The translations under genes and the position numbers were made by a program. Under the pieces are notes generated by a model. The model was not told the DNA's origin. It saw only the letters and a list, made by a program, of their open reading frames with translations, and did no database searches. A DNA stretch of 64,000 nucleotides, taken from positions 1 through 64,000 of the forward strand of contig NZ_QZCG01000016.1 in assembly GCF_003591515.1 (NCBI RefSeq), given 5' to 3'. How positions within the stretch are numbered: position 1 is the first letter of the stretch; each line of letters starts with the position of its first letter. The stretch comes from Paracoccus onubensis. GTDB taxonomy: Bacteria > Pseudomonadota > Alphaproteobacteria > Rhodobacterales > Rhodobacteraceae. This document shows positions 1 through 8,678 of this stretch, in pieces.

Positions 1-228
1 ATGGAGAGGCGCAACGTGCTGCCCGTGATACCGATGCGCAAGTCCCGCAAGAAGCGGATTGGTGTCGATCGCTCGCTGTATTGCCTGCGTAATCTGGTCG
101 AACGCTGCTTCAACAAGCTCAAGAACGCCAGGCGTGTAGCGACCCGCTACGACAAGACGGCGGAAAGCTTTCTAGGCTTCATTGACATCACGTCGATCCG
201 CCTCTGGCTCCGTCATTTGTCAACATGA
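1..228 (+). mobile_element. IS5-family transposase, C-terminal part only
   Basis: The reading frame is open from the window edge and ends at a TGA at 226-228. The segment NLVERCFNKLKNARRVATRY is the typical C-terminal block of DDE transposases of the IS5 family (IS427-like), where the last catalytic acidic residue lies in the LVERCFN stretch. Only about 75 residues are visible, so I cannot tell whether the full gene lies upstream. It sits about 160 bases before the DUF4123 adaptor gene and probably marks an edge of the accessory segment. Confidence 0.7.
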
Positions 229-385
229 CCTAGGGAGCATTGCGCCCAATAACGGTAAGGCGGAGTAGGTATCAGGACGCCTGAAAGTTGCCGCGCTCGG
301 GAAACCACACTTCCATTGTTTTATTGACTCTCGGTCCGCCCCGTCCGCAAACTATTCAAGATTGGGACATCTGAGGACGCTATGA

Positions 386-1486
386 ATGGTTGAAGAAGCG
401 GACCAGTCTGATCCGTGGCTGATGCTGGAATATAGTGTTCAGCAGCAAGTTGAGTATGGAGAACTGAGTATCGAGATCATCGAGAATGTTGAGCCCCTAG
501 ACCGGCAGCTTGGAGTCTGGCCCAAGAAAACCGTCCCGGATACCCTACATGAGATTATTTTCGCTCACTCGAATCCGACAAAGACGGAGATTGCAGTAGC
601 AGACAGAAACCCGAATGCAACGCTGTCGATGTTCACTTATGCCATTCTGGACGGGGCGAAAGTGGCAGGTTTGCCCGAATTTCTGGAAGGCAGCGGGCTG
701 GAACATCGCTGCCTGTTCAAGGGCGAGGCCTATGCAGAATTGAAGGACGTCGCACCGTGGATCGTTCGCCTCGAAGACGGTAATGACTTTGTCCGGCGAC
801 TGTTTACCGGTTCCGAAGGTATGAATGGCTTGTGGGAAAACGAACCGGGAATATTTGTGCGATCTTGTCGCAAACTGGATGAAATGTGGAAACATTTCAG
901 ACGATTTGTCCGGATTCGCGACGACAAATCGCAGTGGTTCTATTTTCGCTTCTGGGAGCCAAGGGTGATGTCACGCTATCTAGTCGAGGTGGCAACAGAT
1001 ATCGAACGCTTGGCCCGCTGGGGACAATATCGTTCGGAACCTGCTTTGTCAGCGATACTGATCGGAAATGCAGAAAAACGGGAATTTTCTTGCTTCGACT
1101 TTCCATCGTTCAGTGACAGACAGCCAAGAAATCATGGTTTCGAGATAGGAGAGCTGGAAAGAAGTATATTTCGTCGTCATCAAGAGGATCTTTTCATAAA
1201 AAAGCTGCAAAAATTTCTCGCGGCTGAAAGCCCAGGATTCGCTCGCTTGTCGGCGGATGACCAATTTTCTCTCTGTAGCAGTCAACTGAAGTTTGCAAAT
1301 GCTAATGGATTGCGGATTGAGAAAGCTGTTGCAGATTTCGCGTTGGCTGACGTGGTCAGTTCCGGCAGAATAAGACGGGATCCAATTTGCAACAAGTTGC
1401 TGGTCAGCTCGGATCATCAACTTGATCGCGCCAAGAAAATTCTGACTGAGGCGAGTGCGCGCTTGCAACACGGAAGGGGATTTTGA
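386..1486 (+). CDS. DUF4123 domain protein (T6SS effector adaptor/chaperone)
   Basis: A 366-residue soluble protein without signal peptide. Residues around 60-200 carry the DUF4123 pattern, including the block FRRFVRIRDDKSQWFYFRFW followed by EPRVMSRYL. DUF4123 proteins (Tap/TEC type) load toxic effectors onto VgrG or PAAR tips of type VI secretion systems. The start ATG at 386 has a GAGGA box 8 bases upstream. The stop overlaps the start of the next gene in a TGATG, so adaptor and effector are translationally coupled. A second DUF4123 gene lies at 38645-39664. No vgrG, tss or hcp gene is visible in the window, so the module is an orphan relative to any secretion machine. Confidence 0.82.
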   Translation: MVEEADQSDPWLMLEYSVQQQVEYGELSIEIIENVEPLDRQLGVWPKKTVPDTLHEIIFAHSNPTKTEIAVADRNPNATLSMFTYAILDGAKVAGLPEFLEGSGLEHRCLFKGEAYAELKDVAPWIVRLEDGNDFVRRLFTGSEGMNGLWENEPGIFVRSCRKLDEMWKHFRRFVRIRDDKSQWFYFRFWEPRVMSRYLVEVATDIERLARWGQYRSEPALSAILIGNAEKREFSCFDFPSFSDRQPRNHGFEIGELERSIFRRHQEDLFIKKLQKFLAAESPGFARLSADDQFSLCSSQLKFANANGLRIEKAVADFALADVVSSGRIRRDPICNKLLVSSDHQLDRAKKILTEASARLQHGRGF

Positions 1487-2781
1487 TGAATGATTTTTCA
1501 ACCAGACGCGAAACCGATGGCATTGCTGCGGCTTGTCAGCAAGGCAACATCTTTTTTGTGGGAAATCCAGAAAACTTGTCCTGCCCGGATTTGCGCGGCC
1601 ATGTCGGCGGATCGAGCACCCCAAATCTACCCATGAACAGTGTCGAGACCCTGCTGAATGACCTGTCCGGGACGCTTCAATCTGTTCATCTGGATGTGAA
1701 GGGCCGTCCCTACACACTACTTCGAGGTAGCAAGGATTTCGGGCAGTGTTTGCGACCCGATCAATTGCAGGTTCGGATCGGTCTGGCCTCTCCACCCCCT
1801 CCAGCACCACCTCCACCTTTTCAGCCGGATCCGGAAGCCATGGCGCGCGCACGTGGTGAAGGCGTCCCGCATGTGCCAATCGGCCAAGTATCGTCTGCAC
1901 GGCTGCCGGGGCAGATGGGTTCGATTCCACGAGGACATGAAATGAACGCATTGGACGTTCTGTCCGAATTGCGTCAGCATGAATACGCTGAGAACCGGGA
2001 AGCAGCGAATGAACATGCCATCACTGCGATTGAGGTTGATCCGGAATTTGGAGCCCCTCCCGGCGGTGACGGGACGAAAAACGTCGAAGAACTCGACGAC
2101 GGCGACACCCGTTGGCTGAGCGAAACCGTTCAATCCTATGTCAAGCGAATCGGTGGCGTGGCCATAAAAGTAGGCGTAATTTTATCGGTGCAGGAGCATC
2201 GAACTTTTTTGCGCGAGATGGGCTTCACTAAAGCTCGCTTTTATCGCATGGCCAACGGGACGCGGATGGTTGCTTTCCACGGGAACAATCGCTTGCGCAG
2301 TATGATCACCGGCACACGTTATGGCATGGGCGGACTGACCGGAAAAAACGTCACGCTCCTTAACACCGCGTTCCAGACTCCCGCAGGAAACGCCGCCAGC
2401 GCCGTGAAAAATCTCGGTAAGAAGGCAGGTGTGATCGGCTTGGTGTTCGTGGCCGGCGTCGATATTGCGGCGCATTATTCGCAGCCTGAACACGAACGCG
2501 AACTGAGCGATCTTCTGGTGGATCTAATCCTTGACCTTTCCATGGCCGTTGTCAGTGCGGTCGCTGGTGCAATTGTTGCCGGGGCCGCGATTGCCGCATC
2601 TACTGTTGCGGCACCAGTAGTCTTGTTTGTTGCTGCCGGTATCGGTGTATCGGTTGCGGTCGGGTGGGCACTCGGAAAGGCCGTTTCCTATATGGGTCTT
2701 CGCGAAAGTATGAAGAACGCTTTACGCAACACAAATGGCGAACGTGATGAAATCTATCGGGGGATGATGACAGCGCCATGA
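1486..2781 (+). CDS. Putative T6SS effector with C-terminal hydrophobic (pore-type) domain
   Basis: A 431-residue protein encoded between a DUF4123 adaptor and a membrane protein, overlapping both genes (TGATG and ATGA). A proline-rich linker (PPPPAPPPPF, near residue 105) separates an N-terminal domain from the rest. The C-terminal 120 residues hold long hydrophobic stretches rich in Ala, Val and Ile (from KAGVIGLVFVAG through VAAPVVLFVAAGIGVSVAVG), resembling the buried helical hairpin of colicin-like pore formers. I see no PAAR repeat, nuclease motif or lysozyme motif. The role as a membrane-damaging effector is inferred from context and hydrophobicity. A membrane-anchored adaptor function is an alternative. 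Confidence 0.6.
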   Translation: MNDFSTRRETDGIAAACQQGNIFFVGNPENLSCPDLRGHVGGSSTPNLPMNSVETLLNDLSGTLQSVHLDVKGRPYTLLRGSKDFGQCLRPDQLQVRIGLASPPPPAPPPPFQPDPEAMARARGEGVPHVPIGQVSSARLPGQMGSIPRGHEMNALDVLSELRQHEYAENREAANEHAITAIEVDPEFGAPPGGDGTKNVEELDDGDTRWLSETVQSYVKRIGGVAIKVGVILSVQEHRTFLREMGFTKARFYRMANGTRMVAFHGNNRLRSMITGTRYGMGGLTGKNVTLLNTAFQTPAGNAASAVKNLGKKAGVIGLVFVAGVDIAAHYSQPEHERELSDLLVDLILDLSMAVVSAVAGAIVAGAAIAASTVAAPVVLFVAAGIGVSVAVGWALGKAVSYMGLRESMKNALRNTNGERDEIYRGMMTAP

Positions 2782-3410
2782 ACAGGGCACCGAACCCGCG
2801 GACGGTGTGGTCAAGCGGAATACTAATCCGTGCGACCGTAATGTATCTACCATTTGGCTTCCTCCTCGCGCGCTTGAGTTTGCTTGCACTGTTGCCAGTG
2901 ATTGTCATGCTGCTTGAAGCACTGTGCTTCTGGCTTTATCGCTTTACCCAACGAGGAAGTACTTGGTCTCTCCTATTACTAAGCTATCTTAGTGTAGGAG
3001 ATATTGTTTGGCTTTTCGGTGCATTAATCTTTGGCGCACTGAGTGCCCTGATGCCGGTTTGGGGATATGCAGGCATGGTTATCGTCTGGCTATCCACACT
3101 GGGGTTAAATATTCATATAGCCAGGCATCTCGGGATTTCGCGGGGACGCGATGCCGATGTATCAGCGATTATTTCTGAGGCGGAGATTGGAAGTTCCAAG
3201 AAATATGCTGCGCTTCGCAATATGGATCGCATTCCGTCGGTCTGGGTGTCGTTTGGTTTGGCCGGGATTGGGTTGCTTGGGATTATTATTACTTATGTTA
3301 TTGGCCGTGACGACTGGCTATTGTTGTCATTGTCGGTAGGTTTCCTAGGGTTGTCGTGCGGGTTTTCACCACAGATCAGGCCGCTACTGTTGGTAATGCA
3401 TTCAAAATAA
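2778..3410 (+). CDS. Polytopic membrane protein, probable immunity to the upstream effector
   Basis: A 210-residue protein with about five hydrophobic helices (for example LLALLPVIVMLLEALCFWLY, WGYAGMVIVWLSTLGLNI, FGLAGIGLLGIIITYVIG). It starts inside the stop of the effector (ATGA overlap at 2778-2781), the usual arrangement for effector-immunity pairs. Membrane-embedded immunity proteins are known for pore-forming colicins and pore-type T6SS effectors, which fits the hydrophobic C-terminus of the neighbour. A charged cytoplasmic loop near residues 118-150 separates the two membrane halves. Family not recognised; function inferred from position. Confidence 0.6.
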   Translation: MNRAPNPRTVWSSGILIRATVMYLPFGFLLARLSLLALLPVIVMLLEALCFWLYRFTQRGSTWSLLLLSYLSVGDIVWLFGALIFGALSALMPVWGYAGMVIVWLSTLGLNIHIARHLGISRGRDADVSAIISEAEIGSSKKYAALRNMDRIPSVWVSFGLAGIGLLGIIITYVIGRDDWLLLSLSVGFLGLSCGFSPQIRPLLLVMHSK

Positions 3411-3568
3411 TTTCACAGTAAAATACATCTGGTGTTTTTTGATACCCCGGGCGGGAAAGCGCCGGGTGCGGCTTTACGCATCGCCCAGTCTGATATCTAT
3501 AGGTCAAAATCTCGAGGATTCATCGCCTATCGCAGCATGACCCGAAAACGACGGCAAATCGGAGGGTC

Positions 3569-3991
3569 TCACAAGCCGAGCCCGCGTCCCCGGCCGAGAT
3601 CGATGCCGTGGTGGAAGGCCAGTTCCGCACCAAGCCGGCGGCCCGATTCGAAGGTAATGCCGAGCTCCCGCTTGCGATTGGCGAGAATGGATTCCAGCTG
3701 CGGATCGCGCTCCAGGCTCCTGGCCATCTCGCTCATCTCCTTCCGTGCGGCGTGATAGCCGGAATAATCGCCCGCCGCATATCTCTGCTCAACAGCCCGG
3801 TCGAGTGCCTGCCAGCGGCTCACGAAGCGATCCGCGCGGCGTTCAGGACTCGTGCGCAGCTCGGTTTCCAGCTGCAACGCCCGGACGGCACGCCGGACCT
3901 GGCCTGTCGCCGCTTCGCGCGTGAGATCCGGACAGCTTCCCGCCGTGCGCACCGTGATCGATTTCCTGGCGGAGAAGGTTGCGACCAGCAC
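3569..3991 (-). pseudogene. Remnant of a conjugative relaxase C-terminus (TraA-like)
   Basis: The frame encodes about 120 residues rich in Arg, Ala and Glu, ending in a glycine/arginine tail GIDLGRGRGLGL. That tail, together with the preceding helical segment (YSGYHAARKEMSEMARSLERDPQLESIL), resembles the extreme C-terminus of Ti-type TraA relaxases of alphaproteobacteria. No HUH nuclease or helicase domain is present and no upstream continuation is visible, so this is a leftover of a conjugative element. Similarity was judged by eye. Confidence 0.45.
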
Positions 3992-4360
3992 GCATCTTCC
4001 ACTTAAGCGGGGCGGCTAATGCCAAACCAGTCATTTCGCGATAGATTAAGTGTCCACGATCCAGCGGGCGCTCATCTCGCCGGATTGAGCCCGTTCTTTA
4101 CGAAGCGCAGCCCGACATCTCAGCCTGGGCGAGCCAGTGCACCCTGAACCCGGCATGGCGGAAATCATGGACGGGCGACACCGGGGGAATACCGTTCCCA
4201 TTACTGGCGCAACTGACAAGTGACCAATCTGGCCAATACGCGCGAGCTTGCGCTGCCGCAATGGCCGCAAAGAAGGTCTGGTATCCCCTCGTGCGGCCCA
4301 GCTGATGCTGGGCGGCATACGAAATTTCTGATAAATTAACCGACGGATCCGAGCGTATCC
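3992..4360. other. Intergenic stretch with one possible coding remnant
   Basis: No intact gene is visible. On the plus strand about 4100-4318 one frame reads as plausible protein (for example IPFPLLAQLTSDQSGQY and AAAMAAKKVWYPLV) but has no credible start and I do not recognise the family. It is most likely another worn fragment between the relaxase tail and the gluconate locus. Confidence 0.3.
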
Positions 4361-4924
4361 TCAGCGTAACCTATGATGCTCGCCCGGCGCTGTATCGTTG
4401 TTGCAGCGGAATTGTCTGAGACCATTAAGCACAATCTTGGTCTGCTCCTCAGTACTAGCTGCTATCGGCACTTCGATGACGGCTTCCCCACGACTTGGTG
4501 ACTCCAGAGCAGAAAACTGATCTCTGAGTAAAGAAACAGGCATAAAGTGACCCCTGCGAGCGGTTACTCGGTCTCTGATCAAATCGAACGTACCCACCAT
4601 ATGTACGAAAATTAGGTCAGTGCCCCCCACTTCACGCAATTTGTCCCGGTATGCGTGGCGTAGTGCCGAACAACTAGCAACGACACCGTCAGTTTTCAAA
4701 TGCAATATTTCTCGGCCCACATGTTCCAGCCAAGGTTCACGGTCCGCGTCGGTTAGTGGCCTGCCCGCCGACATCTTAGCGATATTGACGGTTGGATGGA
4801 GCGAGTCACTTTCGAGGAAATGTGCACACAGCGCGTCAGCTAATGCGACTGCGAGCGTGGATTTTCCGCAGCCACTTACGCCCATTACGACAACAGCGAA
4901 CTTACCAGACGGGGAAGCTGTCAT
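4361..4924 (-). CDS. gntK: Gluconokinase
   Basis: Phosphorylates D-gluconate to 6-phosphogluconate in the cytoplasm, feeding the Entner-Doudoroff or pentose phosphate pathway. The 187-residue protein begins with a P-loop GVSGCGKST at residues 15-23 and continues with the family pattern of short gluconate kinases: FLESDSLHP, NIAKMSAGRPLTDADREPWL, CSALRHAYRDKLRE and GHFMPVSLLRDQFSALE. Length is normal for GntK. The start overlaps the stop of the SDR gene by 4 bases, so both are cotranslated. The last about 15 residues are divergent, a minor oddity. Confidence 0.92.
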   Translation of the reverse strand: MTASPSGKFAVVVMGVSGCGKSTLAVALADALCAHFLESDSLHPTVNIAKMSAGRPLTDADREPWLEHVGREILHLKTDGVVASCSALRHAYRDKLREVGGTDLIFVHMVGTFDLIRDRVTARRGHFMPVSLLRDQFSALESPSRGEAVIEVPIAASTEEQTKIVLNGLRQFRCNNDTAPGEHHRLR

Positions 4925-5685
4925 ACCGAAGCCGTGATACCGCCATCCACAAAGATGGTCTGCCCATTCACGAAGCTTGACGCGTTGCTTGCAAGGAAGA
5001 CGGCCACGCCGACTAACTCGCCAACATTACCCCAGCGAGCTGCAGGGGTGCGTGCCTCCAACCACTTCGTGAAAGCGGGATCGGCGACCAGCGCCGCGTT
5101 TAGGTCGGTTCGGAAATAGCCGGGCGCAATAGCGTTCGCCTGCAAGCCATAACGCGCCCAATCGGCGCACATTCCCCGTGTAAGATTGCGTATCGCGCCT
5201 TTGGTCGCCGCATATGGTGCAATACCGGGACGCGCCAACTCGGTTTGGACTGATGCGATGTTGATTATTTTTCCAGACCGACGGGAAATCATGTGCCGGG
5301 CAACCGCTTTTCCGACATAGAAAGCGCTGGACACATTCGTTGCGAGAAGTGCATCCCACCGTTCATTGTCGAAGTCCTCTAGCGCCTGACGGTGCTGAAT
5401 ACCGGCATTGTTTATAAGAGCGGCAATTGGACCAATCTCAGCCTCAATGCTTTTCACCCCTTCATCCACTGCTTGCGGGTCTGTTACGTCAAATACGGCA
5501 CCTGTGGCGGAGTGGCCAAGTGCCGTAAGCCGCGCGGTCTCGGAGGCGACCCGAGCTTCGTCACGTCCATTGATTACGACTTTGGCACCCCGTTCAGCAT
5601 AACCCTCAGCTAGTGCACGGCCTATTCCTCCAGTGGAGCCAGTGACGAGGATCACGTTGCCAGAAATATCAAACAGATCGTCCAT
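4921..5685 (-). CDS. SDR-family oxidoreductase, gluconate 5-dehydrogenase type
   Basis: Classical short-chain dehydrogenase of 254 residues. The Rossmann motif TGSTGGIG is at residues 15-22, NNAG near 92-95, the catalytic Ser at 145, and YxxxK at Tyr158/Lys162. The C-terminus FVNGQTIFVDGGITASV is standard. The overall sequence resembles IdnO/Gno, which interconvert D-gluconate and 5-keto-D-gluconate with NADP(H). The overlap with gluconokinase supports reduction of a ketogluconate to gluconate followed by phosphorylation. Exact substrate is an inference, as SDR substrate assignment from sequence is weak. Confidence 0.82.
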   Translation of the reverse strand: MDDLFDISGNVILVTGSTGGIGRALAEGYAERGAKVVINGRDEARVASETARLTALGHSATGAVFDVTDPQAVDEGVKSIEAEIGPIAALINNAGIQHRQALEDFDNERWDALLATNVSSAFYVGKAVARHMISRRSGKIINIASVQTELARPGIAPYAATKGAIRNLTRGMCADWARYGLQANAIAPGYFRTDLNAALVADPAFTKWLEARTPAARWGNVGELVGVAVFLASNASSFVNGQTIFVDGGITASV

Positions 5686-5763
5686 GTCGAACCCTTGTGT
5701 GCTTTAATGGGGAACAATCAATGAGATTGGCCGGGATGTGCGTTTACCCCGGCTATCAGTTTT

Positions 5764-7275
5764 CTAATCGTCAGAGTCGGCGAAGACATCCTTGCGCGTG
5801 CGCCGGATCGAGGGCAGCATCACAAGCAGGATCAAAATAGCCGCCAAGAGCAACAATGCACAGGACAAAGGCTCAGTGACGAAAACGGTCCAGTCTCCTC
5901 GCGACAAGATCATGGCCCGCCGCAGATATTCCTCCATCATCGGCCCAAGAACCATACCCAATAGCAGTGGCGCTGGTTCGCACCCAAGGCGCCTCCATAG
6001 ATAGCCGAGCGCCGCGAAAGGCAACGTGATCCAGACATCAAAGGTAGAGTTGCTCATCGAGAATACGCCAATGACGCAGAACATCAGCACCGATGGAAAG
6101 AGGATACGATAGGGAATCTGCAGCATCCGGACCCACAGGCCAACAAGTGGCAGGTTAAGGATCACCAGCATCAGGTTTCCGATCCACATCGAGGCAATCA
6201 GGCCCCAGAACAGCACTGGATTGGACGTCATCACCTGCGGCCCTGGCTGAATCGAATGAATCATCAGGGCGGCGATCATCAGCGCCATCACCGGGTTCGA
6301 TGGAAGGCCGAGCGTCAGCATCGGAATGAACGATGTCTGTGCGCCTGCGTTGTTTGCGGCCTCGGGTCCGGCAACACCTGCAAGGGCGCCACGGCCGAAA
6401 TTCTCAGGTTTTTTTGAAAGTTTCTTTTCTGTCGCGTAGGAGGTGAATGACGACAACGTGGCTCCACCGCCAGGAAGAACTCCGAGGATAGAGCCGAAGA
6501 TCGTGCCGCGTATCGCTGGAAGAAGTGCCTCTTTCAACTCAGCTAGCCGTGGAATTAGGCGTCCAACCGGGACGGTGACAGGACGCCCGCTCCGCCTTTC
6601 ATCTAGGTTCGAGATGACTTCTGCAAAGCCAAATACGCCGATGGCGATTGCGGCTATCTCGAGTCCGTCGACCAATTGCGGGAGGCCGAAAGAATAGCGC
6701 GGCACGCCCGAATTAACATCTGTTCCGACCATGCCGAGCAGCAGACCCAAGATAACCATGCCAAGGGCTTTCAACACGGAGCCATGCGCAAGAACAACTG
6801 CGGCAATCAGGCCAAGGATCATCAGAGAAAAGTACTCGGCAGGTCCGAATTGGAATGCGAGAGCGGCCATTGGCGTTGCGGCGATCGCGATCAGTATTGT
6901 CGCGATCGTGCCAGCGAAGAAAGAGCTCAACGCTGCGATCGCAAGGGCGACCCCTGCCCTACCCTGCCGAGCCATTTGATATCCATCAAGGGCAGTGACC
7001 GCCGACGAGGTTTCGCCGGGCAGGTTCACCAGAATTGCCGTTGTCGACCCACCATATTGAGCGCCGTAGTAGATGCCTGCCAACATGATCAATGCGGATT
7101 CCGGGCTACTCATCTGAAACGTCAGGGGCAGCAACATTGCGATGGTGGCTAGTGGTCCCAACCCTGGCAACACGCCGATAGCGGTGCCCAGAAAGACACC
7201 AACGAAACAATAAAGCAGATTGTGCCACTGCACGGTTGTCTGCAGGCCAAGGGCGAGATTGTTCAGAAGATCCAT
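5764..7275 (-). CDS. Tripartite tricarboxylate-type transporter, large permease TctA
   Basis: Large membrane subunit of a TTT transporter, about 500 residues and 10-12 hydrophobic helices. Family hallmarks are near the N-terminus, including GTAIGVLPGLGPLATIAMLL, YYGAQYGGSTTAILVNLPGE and the repeated GSILGVLPGGGATLSSF in the second half. It works with TctB (next gene) and the periplasmic TctC at 8679-9647. I chose ATG 7275 because an AGGTGG box lies just upstream. An in-frame GTG at 7284 would overlap tctB. Context suggests an organic or sugar acid rather than citrate as substrate. Confidence 0.9.
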   Translation of the reverse strand: MDLLNNLALGLQTTVQWHNLLYCFVGVFLGTAIGVLPGLGPLATIAMLLPLTFQMSSPESALIMLAGIYYGAQYGGSTTAILVNLPGETSSAVTALDGYQMARQGRAGVALAIAALSSFFAGTIATILIAIAATPMAALAFQFGPAEYFSLMILGLIAAVVLAHGSVLKALGMVILGLLLGMVGTDVNSGVPRYSFGLPQLVDGLEIAAIAIGVFGFAEVISNLDERRSGRPVTVPVGRLIPRLAELKEALLPAIRGTIFGSILGVLPGGGATLSSFTSYATEKKLSKKPENFGRGALAGVAGPEAANNAGAQTSFIPMLTLGLPSNPVMALMIAALMIHSIQPGPQVMTSNPVLFWGLIASMWIGNLMLVILNLPLVGLWVRMLQIPYRILFPSVLMFCVIGVFSMSNSTFDVWITLPFAALGYLWRRLGCEPAPLLLGMVLGPMMEEYLRRAMILSRGDWTVFVTEPLSCALLLLAAILILLVMLPSIRRTRKDVFADSDD

Positions 7276-7276
7276 C

Positions 7277-7783
7277 TCAACCACCTATGACGAACGTGGG
7301 CCAGACCGGCAGCGGCACGCCGAGGCCGCGTACGAAAAGACCATAGCACAATGCGCTTAACGCAATCGCTGTCATCAGCAGTTCAACGGTGCGCAACTCT
7401 GTCGAGGCTGTACCCGCAATAATGACCATTATAAAAACGGCCAACAGCACGCCGAGATGAGGAAGGCCGGCTGCGAATACGGCAATGGCCGTTAGAACCA
7501 GCGACAGCCCCCGCCACCCTACCGGAGGAAGCTCGTCTTCGCCCATTTCATACAAGGCACTTGCGGCGCTACGCTTGTGAGCATTCCAGCGAATGGCGGT
7601 GACGACGAGAGACCCTCCAATCACCGTCAGTAGAGAGCCAAGGGCGAATGGAAACCACCCCGGTCCCATCGCCGACAATCTCCCCATATCATATTCAATG
7701 GCGATCCGGCTGAAAACAACGCCAAAACCGACGAACATTATACCGGACCAGAAATCTTGGCGGCTGTGAATTTCTAAGTGCAT
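7277..7783 (-). CDS. Tripartite tricarboxylate-type transporter, small permease TctB
   Basis: Small membrane subunit with four predicted helices. It starts with the usual pattern of a short cytoplasmic tail, RQDFWSGIMFVGFGVVF, and contains MGPGWFPFALGSLLTVIGG, a typical TctB segment. ATG 7783 is preferred over the frame's first start at 7819 because GGAGG lies 6 bases before it. The stop is directly next to the start of TctA, consistent with an operon. The subunit is thought to help TctA; its own mechanism is poorly known. Confidence 0.85.
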   Translation of the reverse strand: MHLEIHSRQDFWSGIMFVGFGVVFSRIAIEYDMGRLSAMGPGWFPFALGSLLTVIGGSLVVTAIRWNAHKRSAASALYEMGEDELPPVGWRGLSLVLTAIAVFAAGLPHLGVLLAVFIMVIIAGTASTELRTVELLMTAIALSALCYGLFVRGLGVPLPVWPTFVIGG

Positions 7784-7847
7784 CCGCTCCTCCGCATGTT
7801 GCTGATCTGGGAACCGCACTGTCAGTGCGGACCAATTCAGGGACGAC

Positions 7848-8603
7848 TTAACAGCTGCGCAACTCTTTAAGGTTCTGCTCAGACATGGCTCGAACGAGGC
7901 GCGTGTCAGCTGCGACCGTCATTAAGTTGAAACCTTGGTCGATCCGCGCCTTAGCGTCGGCCACTGAAGTAGTATGGATCGCCAAGACTTTACCAAGTTC
8001 TTTTGTGACAGCGACTACCTCAGCGATGCTTTTCTCTGTCTCCGTCGTCGGTGTGCCTGGACCGTGACCAAGAGCGATATTTAGATCTGCCGGGCCGACG
8101 AAGCAGCCACTGACACCCGGGACCGAGAGAATCTCGCGAGCATTCCGCACTCCCTCGACCGTCTCGATCATCGGTAGAATCAGGAGCTCGTCGGCAGCTT
8201 TGTAGAAATAGTCGGAGCCCGCATACATTACAGCTCGCGTAGGGCCGAAACTGCGCTGCCCAAAGGGCGGGTATAAGGCATTGGTGACGATAGCTTCAGC
8301 CTCGTCCGCCGAATTGACGAAAGGGATAATCAGACCATAAGCACCAAGGTCGAGTGCGCGCTGAATCTCTGACGGATTGTTAGCGGTAGTGCGGACGAGC
8401 GGCGTCGTCGGCGTGGTACTAAGAACCTGCATCTGGGTTTGCAGAGACTGCAGGCCGGTTTCGCCGTGCTGAAGGTCGATAACAAGAAAATCGTAACCTG
8501 AATGACCTAATGTCTCGATTGCGAGCGGGCTCGCGAGATTACTCATCGTGCCAAATGCGGGTGTGCCGGACAGGGCAGCGGCACGGGTCATATTCTGTCT
8601 CAT
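7848..8603 (-). CDS. HpcH/HpaI family aldolase
   Basis: Metal-dependent class II pyruvate aldolase of about 251 residues. Motifs seen are FLVIDLQHGETGLQSL (metal/substrate loop), TPLVRTTANNPSEIQRALDLGA with GLIIPFVNSADEAEAIV, LLILPMIETVEGVRNA with the metal-binding Glu, and GVSGCFVGPADLNIALGHG with the second acidic ligand. Members cleave 4-hydroxy-2-oxo acids or 2-keto-3-deoxy sugar acids to pyruvate plus an aldehyde. Its place between tctB and tctC suggests it acts on the transported acid. An AGGAGA box precedes ATG 8603. Confidence 0.88.
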   Translation of the reverse strand: MRQNMTRAAALSGTPAFGTMSNLASPLAIETLGHSGYDFLVIDLQHGETGLQSLQTQMQVLSTTPTTPLVRTTANNPSEIQRALDLGAYGLIIPFVNSADEAEAIVTNALYPPFGQRSFGPTRAVMYAGSDYFYKAADELLILPMIETVEGVRNAREILSVPGVSGCFVGPADLNIALGHGPGTPTTETEKSIAEVVAVTKELGKVLAIHTTSVADAKARIDQGFNLMTVAADTRLVRAMSEQNLKELRSC

Positions 8604-8678
8604 CAAGGTCTCCTGCGTGGGACGCCGTTTTCCTGCGCACCCGCTGATCGCGGTGGGCAGCAGCAGTAAGGAAAGAGG

